NCBI GenBank assembly: GCA_021205365.1
Contig: JAJPXP010000056.1
Coordinates: 1-56,000, forward strand
Source of the DNA: Clostridia bacterium
GTDB lineage: Bacteria > Bacillota > Clostridia > Oscillospirales > Butyricicoccaceae
Reading direction: 5' to 3'
DNA: 56,000 nucleotides
Positions 34,926 to 41,092 of the stretch are shown here, piece after piece (the stretch's first letter is position 1; every line of letters begins with the position of its first letter). The translations under genes and the position numbers were made by a program. The notes beneath the pieces were generated by a model. The model was not told where the DNA came from, did not search any database, and worked only from the letters and a program-made list of their open reading frames with translations.

Positions 34926-35894
34926 ATGAGTATTACTGTAATTGGAAAACACGAAAAGGATAAGCGTGCATGCCGTGACGCTTATGTGCAGGCAATGACT
35001 GAGCTGATGGAAGCGGATCAGACCGTTGTACATGTTGATACAGACCTGAAGGCCTGCATCAACACAAAGAAGCTTGACCAATATGGACGTTGCATCAATG
35101 CAGGTATTGCAGAGGCAAATGCGATGGGTCTAGCTGCCGGGCTGACCGCAACAGGCAAGAAAACATGGATTCATTCCTTTGGGTGCTTCTCTTCCCGTCG
35201 TGCATTTGATCAGGCATTTATGTCTGCTGCTTATGCAAAGCTGGGCGTTAAGATACTCGGCTCTGATCCGGGTGTATGTGCTGCATATAACGGTGGTACG
35301 CATATGCCGTTTGAAGACTGTGCACTGTATCTGTCTGTACCGGATGCAATTGTCATTGATCCGACAGACTATGCAATGGTTTATGATCTCACCAAGAAAC
35401 TGACAGCAGTGGAAGAAAAGCTGTCCTATATGCGAATGATTCGTAAGGGCGTTGTACAGGTTTATGCTGACGGTTCTGAATTTGAAATCGGTAAGGGTGT
35501 AACCCTAAAAGAATCCGATCATGATATAGCTACCGTAATTGCTTCGGGAATCATGGTAGATGAAGCATTGAAGGCATATGACAAGCTCATGGAGGAAAGC
35601 ATCACGGTGCGTGTCATTGATATGTTCACATGGAAGCCGATCGACGAGGAGTTGATTGTGAAAGCAGCAAAGGAGACAGGTGCAATTGTGACTGCAGAAA
35701 ACCATAACTGTACCTGCGGTCTTGGTTCTGCTGTTTCACGTGTACTGTCCACACAGTGCCCGACTCCGGTTGAAATGGTAGGTGTACATGACCAGTTTGG
35801 TCAGGTCGGTGCACAGAATTTCCTACAGGAAGCATATAAGTTGACTGCGGAAGAAATCATTTGCAATGTGAAAAAGGTACTTGCGAGAAAGTAA
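34926..35894 (+). CDS. Transketolase, C-terminal subunit
   Basis: A 322-residue subunit with the pyrimidine-binding and C-terminal transketolase domains: CINAGIAEANAMGLAAGLTATGKKTW, IHSFGCFSSRRAFDQ, and the closing HDQFGQVG. It starts at ATG 34926, 11 bases after the N-subunit stop, with AGGAAG upstream. The pair forms one enzyme and ends the cargo operon. Confidence 0.92.
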   Translation: MSITVIGKHEKDKRACRDAYVQAMTELMEADQTVVHVDTDLKACINTKKLDQYGRCINAGIAEANAMGLAAGLTATGKKTWIHSFGCFSSRRAFDQAFMSAAYAKLGVKILGSDPGVCAAYNGGTHMPFEDCALYLSVPDAIVIDPTDYAMVYDLTKKLTAVEEKLSYMRMIRKGVVQVYADGSEFEIGKGVTLKESDHDIATVIASGIMVDEALKAYDKLMEESITVRVIDMFTWKPIDEELIVKAAKETGAIVTAENHNCTCGLGSAVSRVLSTQCPTPVEMVGVHDQFGQVGAQNFLQEAYKLTAEEIICNVKKVLARK

Positions 35895-36082
35895 AAAATG
35901 CTTTTTTGAAAAACGGTAATCCCATTTTATTACCGCGTCCTCAACTGGTGTATATCTGACGGTATATACCAGGAAAGGTACATAACATTCTGAATAGTCT
36001 CATAATTTCGACACAAATACGAACAGATTACTGGAACAACACACACCAATGCCGGAATTGTGGGCGGATTTAAGATGACATT

Positions 36083-36118
36083 TGCACCGCTGAAACATGA
36101 GTTTGGCGGTGCATTTTT
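36083..36118 (+). terminator. Terminator closing the cargo operon
   Basis: Eight-base arms TGCACCGC (36083-36090) and GCGGTGCA (36106-36113), followed by five T. Upstream in the same 35895-36166 gap are two weaker hairpins (CGGTAAT/ATTACCG at 35914-35935 and CTGGT/ACCAG around 35945-35972). No gene, tRNA or att copy is visible there. Confidence 0.75.
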
Positions 36119-36166
36119 GTATTCACATGTATCCTGATTCACGTAGATATGCATGAGTGCCGTTCC

Positions 36167-36218
36167 CCTCCGGTTCATCTGAATTTTTAACAAATTTAGA
36201 TGAATCGGAGGATTTTTT
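36167..36218 (+). promoter_or_regulatory. Stem-loop hiding the ribosome binding site of the sigma-like gene
   Basis: Arms 36167-36186 and 36192-36211 pair almost perfectly over 20 bases. The 3' arm ends in CGGAGG (36206-36211), the ribosome binding site of ATG 36219. A six-T run follows the stem. The same hairpin therefore acts as an intrinsic terminator, a translation block, or both. Confidence 0.75.
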
Positions 36219-36635
36219 ATGTCTTATAACAAGGCACGAGCCGAAAAGGAATGGCTCAAGTGGAAAAATGATGAGGAGCAGCAACTTCGTGAACTGGGCG
36301 TGGGCGAGGAAATTATTCAGAGACTACATAGTTACGATTGGGAGATATTTAAGTTAGATCGAAAATTTTATGAAAAGCTGACGGATATCGAAGTGCATCC
36401 TGCTGCCGAAGAAAGACCATGTAATCCGCATACTGTGCAGGGACTTCTTGATGAGATTGAAGATGAACGCTTACTGACAGCGTTGCAAACAGAAGATGGA
36501 AGAACATTAGAGATTCTCCTGTACAAATTAGATGGATACACCAATGAGGAAATTGCCGAGAGGTACGGAGTGTCAGCTAATGCGGTAAAGCTGCGTATGT
36601 GGAAATTCAAGAAAAGACTGAAAAAATTTTTATAA
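36219..36635 (+). CDS. Sigma-70 region 4-like regulator of the ICE
   Basis: A 138-residue protein. The C-terminal half is a sigma region 4-type helix-turn-helix: LYKLDGYTNEEIAERYGVSANAVKLRMWKFKKRLKKFL. The N-terminal half is charged and helical, without a region 2. Such short proteins are found in Firmicutes ICEs near excision genes and probably control them. Its translation start is held inside the stem-loop at 36167-36211. Confidence 0.75.
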   Translation: MSYNKARAEKEWLKWKNDEEQQLRELGVGEEIIQRLHSYDWEIFKLDRKFYEKLTDIEVHPAAEERPCNPHTVQGLLDEIEDERLLTALQTEDGRTLEILLYKLDGYTNEEIAERYGVSANAVKLRMWKFKKRLKKFL

Positions 36636-36636
36636 C

Positions 36637-37080
36637 GAGAAACCTTTTGCGGTTTCTCAGCGGCTATATAGTGAAGGGACAAATTAGGAACGCAATAATG
36701 CGGTCTTCTCTCTCCTTCACCATTGATGTTTTTTGTGTGGCAAAAACATCATATGCACCTTGAAAATTTCATACACATTCGTCGGATACATCGTTTTGCA
36801 ATGACCTGCATCGCAGTGAGCGAAACTAGAAAATAATGATACTCCCGTCTAGTCACAGATACAAACAATGAGGGCGGCTCTGTCAGAACGACAGAGAGGT
36901 GAAATTCCTGTGGGACAAGTCAGTGAGTTCTGGCTCATCCGACGACTTCCTTTTGTATTTCAGGGTGTCGAGGACAAATAGAAATACGTTTATAATAAAG
37001 ATGAGCCGGATGTGGGAAGATGCAAACATGAGGTTATGATCTCGGGGAAATTAGCATCTTCCCAGTTCGGCATACATAGA
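36637..37080 (+). ncRNA. Highly structured non-coding region (possible RNA or regulatory locus)
   Basis: About 440 bases without a gene hold many perfect dyads: GAGAAACC/GGTTTCTC (36637-36658), GTGAAGG/CCTTCAC (36671-36720) enclosing CGCA/TGCG, GATGTTTTT/AAAAACATC (36725-36750), ACTAGA/TCTAGT (36825-36853), CTCTGTC/GACAGAG (36878-36897), and an 11-base TGGGAAGATGC/GCATCTTCCCA pair within about 37004-37069. CGTCGGAT (36780-36787) pairs with ATCCGACG (36937-36944), enclosing two of these hairpins like a multibranch RNA. No known RNA class fits. It may be a leader of the toxin-excisionase operon, an independent RNA, or a protein-binding locus. Confidence 0.4.
36955..36996 (+). promoter_or_regulatory. 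33-bp symmetric dyad next to a TATAAT box
   Basis: Nested arms GTATTTC (36955-36961)/GAAATAC (36981-36987) and TGTC (36966-36969)/GACA (36973-36976) with equal 4-base spacers around a GAG centre. TATAAT at 36991-36996 follows, so the dyad covers the -35 position of a putative promoter for the toxin-excisionase-integrase genes. Looks like an operator. Confidence 0.5.
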
Positions 37081-37096
37081 GGTCGTGAATAAATAT

Positions 37097-37483
37097 ATGA
37101 TTAGAAATGTTCGACGTGGCGATATCTATTATGCAGACTTAAATCCGGTTATCGGTTCGGAAGAAGGTGGAGAGCGTCCGGTACTTATCCTCTCCAATGA
37201 TCTCGGAAACCGGTATGGGACAACTGTTATTGCTGTACCGATCACAAGCCGAAAAAGAACTCTGCATGAGCTGCCGACACATTACTTTTTGGATAACATG
37301 GATGGGCTGCCAAAAGCATCTATGGTGCTGCTGGAACAGATTCGTACGATTGATAAAAAACGATTATATCATTGGATCACACGATTGGATACACGACAGA
37401 TGAGATCTATTGTGATACCACTGTTGATAAGCGTCGGAGTAAAACAAGTAAGGAGAAAGAATCATGTTCGAAAAAGAAATTGA
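37097..37483 (+). CDS. MazF/PemK family toxin
   Basis: A 128-residue endoribonuclease of the MazF/PemK fold: VRRGDIYYADLNPVIGSEEGGERPVLILSNDLGN, then TVIAVPITSRKR and KASMVLLEQIRTIDKKRL. The conserved R-G-D-I-Y and P-V-L-I elements and the T-S-R loop are present. There is no MazE-like antitoxin gene upstream. The next gene, an excisionase-like HTH protein, starts 20 bases before this stop. Start ATG 37097 chosen because AGAGGT lies 13 bases upstream; the GTG at 37085 would be too close to it. Confidence 0.82.
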   Translation: MIRNVRRGDIYYADLNPVIGSEEGGERPVLILSNDLGNRYGTTVIAVPITSRKRTLHELPTHYFLDNMDGLPKASMVLLEQIRTIDKKRLYHWITRLDTRQMRSIVIPLLISVGVKQVRRKNHVRKRN

Positions 37484-37718
37484 AAAATTAAATAAGTGTA
37501 TGGAAGCACAACTACCTGTACAGTATGAGAAACGCATCTATACCGTGGATGAAATTCAGGACATTCTTGGAATCGGCAGAAATGCAGCCTATGATTTGGT
37601 GAAATCCGGTGTGTTTCATAGTGTCCGAATCGGCGGCTCCATCAGAATATCAAAAAAGAGTTTTGACCGATGGTTAGATCTTGAATCAGATCATTGTCAA
37701 GTATACAAATCTGTATGA
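37464..37718 (+). CDS. Excisionase-like HTH protein 1
   Basis: An 84-residue HTH_17/MerR-like protein with KRIYTVDEIQDILGIGRNAAYDLVKSGVFHSVRIGGSIRISKKSFDRWLD. It overlaps the toxin gene by 20 bases (coupled). Proteins of this type bend DNA at att sites or control excision. It could also be the partner that neutralises the toxin; that is inference from the overlap only. Confidence 0.78.
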   Translation: MFEKEIEKLNKCMEAQLPVQYEKRIYTVDEIQDILGIGRNAAYDLVKSGVFHSVRIGGSIRISKKSFDRWLDLESDHCQVYKSV

Positions 37719-37837
37719 AACGGCGGATTTGTACATTTCACTTTTCTCTCGGTAAGAAGTAAAATCATAATCAAGCAAATGAGCTTGGTTATATAGCCTG
37801 CGGCTGACGAGCCGACTATCATACCGGAGGAAACTCT

Positions 37838-38086
37838 ATGTTTGAAGATATCATTCGACAGCTTAACGATTACCTAAAGGAAAAAGAAATCCCGACGGAG
37901 CCGGAAAAGCGGGTCTATACTGTGAAAGAGATTCGCGAAATTTTACAGCTTGGCAGAAATTCCATATATAAACTCATAGGTGAAAATCACTTTCACAGTA
38001 TAAAGATTGGAAACCATTATCGGATTTCCAAAAAGAGTTTTGATAAATGGATGGACGAACAGAATCGAGGTGCTGCAAATGAATAA
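37838..38086 (+). CDS. Excisionase-like HTH protein 2
   Basis: An 82-residue paralogue of protein 1: the same MFE start, KRVYTVKEIREILQLGRNSIYKLI and RISKKSFDKWMDE. GGAGG precedes its ATG. A small GC-rich hairpin (CGGC/GCCG, 37801-37814) lies just upstream in the 119-bp gap. It overlaps protein 3 by 8 bases. Confidence 0.78.
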   Translation: MFEDIIRQLNDYLKEKEIPTEPEKRVYTVKEIREILQLGRNSIYKLIGENHFHSIKIGNHYRISKKSFDKWMDEQNRGAANE

Positions 38087-38285
38087 AACAAGTATGTCTG
38101 TACCGGAAATGCGCAAACTTCTGGGATTGGGAAAAACAGCTTCCTATTGGCTGGTTAAGAAGAACTATTTTGAAACTGTGATTGTTGCAGGAAGAATGCG
38201 AGTAATGATCGAAAGTTTTGAACGTTGGTATCGGGCACAGACTCATTATAAAAAGATTGTGCAACAGGAGGAACCGAATGAGTGA
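38079..38285 (+). CDS. Excisionase-like HTH protein 3
   Basis: A 68-residue protein with MSVPEMRKLLGLGKTASYWLVKKNYFETVIVAGRMRVMIESFERWY, the same winged-helix plan but more diverged. It starts at ATG 38079 (GAGGT upstream) and overlaps both neighbours by 8 bases, so it is translationally coupled. Confidence 0.75.
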   Translation: MNKTSMSVPEMRKLLGLGKTASYWLVKKNYFETVIVAGRMRVMIESFERWYRAQTHYKKIVQQEEPNE

Positions 38286-38454
38286 GAAAAAGAGTTATAC
38301 CCCTGCGGAGATCCAAAAAATTCTTCGCATCAGTCACCCTACCGTATGTAAACTGATTGCTCAGAAGAGATTTGAGAGCGTCCGTTTTCGCAGAAATATC
38401 CGCATTGTCAAAGCCAGCTTTGACCGCTGGCTGGATGGAGAGGAGTGTGACTGA
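38278..38454 (+). CDS. Excisionase-like HTH protein 4
   Basis: A 58-residue protein: SYTPAEIQKILRISHPTVCKLIAQKRFESVRFRRNIRIVKASFDRWLDGEE. It has AGGAGG 6 bases upstream of ATG 38278 and ends 2 bases before the integrase start. Its position directly before the integrase makes it the best candidate for the true excisionase (inference). Confidence 0.78.
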   Translation: MSEKKSYTPAEIQKILRISHPTVCKLIAQKRFESVRFRRNIRIVKASFDRWLDGEECD

Positions 38455-38456
38455 TC

Positions 38457-39836
38457 ATGGCATCCATTGTGAAGCGAAAAAAGCGATTCTCCGTCGTATA
38501 TTTTTACAACGATGAGAATGGAAAGAAGCATCAAAAATGGGAAACCTTCAGCACACAGGCGGAAGCAAAACGACGAAAGAAGGAAGTCGAGTATGAGCAG
38601 GAGATGGGAAAGTTTGTCGTCCCGGTTTCCCGCACGGTCAGAGAGCTGCTTGAAGAATATGTTTCCATCTATGGTGTCAATACATGGGCTATGTCCACCT
38701 ATGAGGCAAGGCGCAGCCTGATCTTTAACTATATTAATCCGATTATCGGCAATATGGAGTTGGGTGAAATAAACACTCGGATACTGGATCAATACTATCA
38801 GAATCTGTTAAAGGTCAAAACGGTCAGCATCAATAGGCGGAAAACTGGTGTAACGTATCTCTCTCCTCATACTGTACGGGAAATCCATAAGCTACTGCGG
38901 AATGCCTTCAATCAGGCTGTAAAGTGGGAACTGATGGAGAAAAATCCAGCTCTCAATGCAACACTCCCGAAGGAAGAAAAGCACACACGGGATATCTGGA
39001 CAGCTGAAACGCTGTTCCATGCACTGGAGGTCTGCGATGATGATATTCTTACATTGGCGTTAAACCTGGCATTCTCCTGTTCCCTACGAATGGGGGAAAT
39101 GCTTGCCCTAACTTGGGACTGCATCGACATCACAGAGGAGAGCATGGAAAAAGGCACAGCGAGTATCTTTGTAGAGAAAGAACTGCAACGGGTTAATCGC
39201 CAAGCATTGCAACAGCTTGGAGAAAAGGATGTTTTGAAAAAGTTCCCCAATTTGATTTCCGGTACGCACACTATACTGGTTTTCAAAACACCCAAAACTG
39301 CATCCAGCGTACGAAAAATATTCCTTCCCAAAACAGTTGCCCGAATGCTGGTCAAACGTAAAGAAGAGATAGAAGAGTTGAAACAGTTATTTGGTGATGA
39401 ATATACGGACTATAATCTAGTGTTTGCCCACAGTAATGGCAGACCGATGGAAGGAGCCAATATCAATCGATCATTCAGAAAGCTGATTCAGGATAATCAT
39501 TTGCCGAAGGTGGTATTTCATAGTCTCAGACATTCCAGCATTACATACAAATTAAAGCTCAATGGCGGTGATGTAAAGGCTGTTCAGGGCGACTCTGGTC
39601 ACTCGCAGGTCAAAATGGTAACAGATGTCTATTCCCATATTCTTGATGAGGATCGCTGCATGAATGCGCAGAGGTTTGAGGATGCGTTTTACAGTAAAAT
39701 AGGAACAGATGAACCGGAAAAAGCAGAGTCACAGACCAAGATTGAGATTGCTTCAGAAGAACAGGAGTTGCTACTCAAACTGCTATCTAATCCGGAGACA
39801 GCGTCGTTACTAAAGACGTTGGCCAAGAGCGTATGA
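38457..39836 (+). CDS. Tyrosine integrase of the ICE
   Basis: A 459-residue tyrosine recombinase. An AP2-like arm-binding domain (about 1-50) and a SAM-like core-binding domain (about 60-165) precede the catalytic domain, with R in SLRMGEMLAL, HxxR in FHSLRHSSI, GHSQVKMVTDVYSHI containing the second H and the nucleophilic Y. It catalyses integration at, and excision from, the tRNA-Arg site 548 bases downstream. Confidence 0.93.
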   Translation: MASIVKRKKRFSVVYFYNDENGKKHQKWETFSTQAEAKRRKKEVEYEQEMGKFVVPVSRTVRELLEEYVSIYGVNTWAMSTYEARRSLIFNYINPIIGNMELGEINTRILDQYYQNLLKVKTVSINRRKTGVTYLSPHTVREIHKLLRNAFNQAVKWELMEKNPALNATLPKEEKHTRDIWTAETLFHALEVCDDDILTLALNLAFSCSLRMGEMLALTWDCIDITEESMEKGTASIFVEKELQRVNRQALQQLGEKDVLKKFPNLISGTHTILVFKTPKTASSVRKIFLPKTVARMLVKRKEEIEELKQLFGDEYTDYNLVFAHSNGRPMEGANINRSFRKLIQDNHLPKVVFHSLRHSSITYKLKLNGGDVKAVQGDSGHSQVKMVTDVYSHILDEDRCMNAQRFEDAFYSKIGTDEPEKAESQTKIEIASEEQELLLKLLSNPETASLLKTLAKSV

Positions 39837-39943
39837 GCCATAAAATACAACAGGTTATCGTTGAAAGCCCGCTGTATTTCTTGAAAACAGGAGGAATCCA
39901 TTATAAAATCAGACTATAGAAAGTTGGTGAGGGAGTAACGACT

Positions 39944-40099
39944 ATGTGTAAACTGATGGAAAATTTGATTATGGATGATCGCAAGAGAAATGCTTTGACG
40001 ATGCTTGCGCTTGGCAAAATGTCTTATGAAGAGATTGCTGATTGCTCTGGCTTAACAGTTGAGATTATGGCGTCTTTAGACGAGGACAGAACCGCATGA
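39944..40099 (+). CDS. 51-residue helix-turn-helix-like protein
   Basis: A short gene with GGGAG 9 bases before ATG 39944. The product MCKLMENLIMDDRKRNAL... contains TMLALGKMSYEEIADCSGLTVEIMASL, a probable helix-turn-helix like the C-terminal segments of some ICE regulators and nuclease-type transposases. Followed directly by a terminator, so it is probably the last gene of the element. Confidence 0.55.
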   Translation: MCKLMENLIMDDRKRNALTMLALGKMSYEEIADCSGLTVEIMASLDEDRTA

Positions 40100-40111
40100 T
40101 AAACAATGTGC

Positions 40112-40143
40112 AGAAGGCAGCCATATTCGGCTGTCTTCTTTCT
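40112..40143 (+). terminator. Terminator after the last ICE gene
   Basis: Eleven-base arms 40112-40122 and 40129-40139 (AGAAGGCAGCC/GGCTGTCTTCT, one G-T) with a 6-base loop, then TTTCT. The 240 bases from here to the att site contain no gene and are the terminal DNA of the element, where integrase arm sites would be expected. Confidence 0.7.
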
Positions 40144-40383
40144 ATACGATCAAAGAAATTCGAATACAAACCGCCATTTGTACCGATTAGGCGGTACAGA
40201 TTTTATCTTAATTTGTTTTCCGGCTGTTTAGCAGCTTGCTAATGGTTTGCCAATCGATTAGCAGGGACACCCTAACATTGGAGATGAAATTCTAGCACTT
40301 TATTTACTGTTTAACCTGAGAAAAACGGAAAATTTGACATAATTTAAGAACTATAAACACAGTTTTTACAAATGATTTTCGTG

Positions 40384-40428
40384 CTCCTAAGCGGTAGGCC
40401 GGGGGTTCGAATCCCTTCAGGGACGCCA
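40384..40428 (+). other. att site: 3' fragment of a tRNA-Arg(CCU) gene
   Basis: From the anticodon loop CTCCTAA (anticodon CCT) to the terminal CCA, including the T-loop TTCGAAT, the 45 bases match the 3' half of a tRNA-Arg gene. The bases before it (CGTG) do not complete the anticodon stem (CCGC expected), so the 5' half is missing. This is the crossover core at the right end of the element. Confidence 0.85.
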
Positions 40429-40432
40429 TATG

Positions 40433-40476
40433 AAAGTACCGAAGGTTCTCGAAATCAGGATCTTTGGTACTTTTTT
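40433..40476 (+). terminator. Original terminator of the tRNA-Arg gene
   Basis: Arms AAAGTACC (40433-40440) and GGTACTTT (40466-40473) followed by more T. Directly downstream of the tRNA fragment, it shows that this side is the original chromosomal sequence after the tRNA gene. Confidence 0.8.
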
Positions 40477-40771
40477 GTTCGCATGTGGAAACAGTAATTT
40501 ACCAGAACCTGCCATTTTCTGCGAAAGCGTGAGCCTGCACAGTCAGTCATTAGGAACTGAACGGTGCAGGCTTATCTATTTGGTGAGCAGTCTGCTGGCT
40601 TCCTGTTTGAGCAGGCGGCTTCCGGCTTATCAAACAACTGCGTTGAGCCAATCGGAGGCTGTTCGTGCCGAAATCTGTCAAATTGAACAGAAAAAATACA
40701 GGAATTGGAAAGAACAGGCTCATTTTCATGAAAATAGTCATATTCTATGACGAATTATGTGTAAAATGCGA

Positions 40772-40848
40772 TTGCAGTTTGCATACAAAAACGGTATAAT
40801 TGCATTATGTAAAATGTGATTGCAGTTTGCATATAAAAAAGGTATAAT
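40772..40848 (+). promoter_or_regulatory. Tandemly duplicated promoter of the polysaccharide operon
   Basis: Two copies of TTGCAG-N17-TATAAT, at 40772-40800 and 40820-40848, lie in a 48-bp tandem repeat. Both copies share the spacer start TTTGCATA. They face the polysaccharide genes. Between the tRNA terminator and this site (40477-40771) is one hairpin (9-base arms 40532-40540/40564-40572) and no supported gene. Confidence 0.8.
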
Positions 40849-41003
40849 TACATATGCAAAGCTATATTCTGACGTAATGTGAGAACTTTAGAAAAAACGT
40901 ATCAGGGGGACTGACGGATACCTGCTGTATACAGCGGAATGGGGAGATCGTATGGGGGAGGCAGAAGGATGAAATGCATATGGGCTGGAAAGCAAAGGGA
41001 TGA

Positions 41004-41051
41004 TCCTGACCCATTTCTCGTGCCTGCAGGTTTTGCGGCAGGCAATCAGGA
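41004..41051 (+). promoter_or_regulatory. Leader stem-loop of the polysaccharide operon
   Basis: In the 240-base leader, outer arms TCCTGA/TCAGGA (41004-41009, 41046-41051) enclose a TGCCTGC/GCAGGCA hairpin (41021-41044). No T-run follows. It may be a target of a processive antiterminator of the NusG-paralogue type, as known for other Firmicutes polysaccharide operons, but that is a guess. Confidence 0.4.
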
Positions 41052-41092
41052 ATGAAAGAAATAACTTGATGTAGAAAAAGGGATTCATTTTT

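Larger units (their letters stand above)
1..40428. mobile_element. Integrative and conjugative element (left end outside the window)
   Basis: Conjugation genes (about 1.5-21.4 kb), a sugar-catabolic cargo (21.6-35.9 kb) and an integration module (36.2-40.1 kb) lie in one block. The block ends at a partial tRNA-Arg(CCU) 3' end right after a tyrosine integrase. Elements of this kind restore the tRNA at one end and leave a 3' fragment at the other. The fragment here is followed by an old tRNA terminator, so it marks the right boundary. I see no second copy of the tRNA core or an intact tRNA in the window, so the left end should be off-window. That a single element spans all three modules is inference. 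Two abutting elements would require an intact tRNA near 36 kb, and none is visible there. Confidence 0.75.

Noticed and set aside
36130-36136. TATCCTG as an IncP-like nick site
   Set aside because: A 7-base match occurs by chance, lies 26 kb from the relaxase, and has no flanking inverted repeat of the right kind.
35895-36218. Possible left att site of a separate small element
   Set aside because: No tRNA 5' half, tRNA core or repeat of the 40384-40428 sequence is visible there.
36637-37080. Group I or group II intron
   Set aside because: I found no P/Q/R/S core elements, no domain V-like hairpin and no reverse transcriptase or intron endonuclease gene inside.
40430-40750. 106-codon frame after the att site
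   Set aside because: It starts inside the tRNA terminator and has no convincing ribosome binding site or domain.
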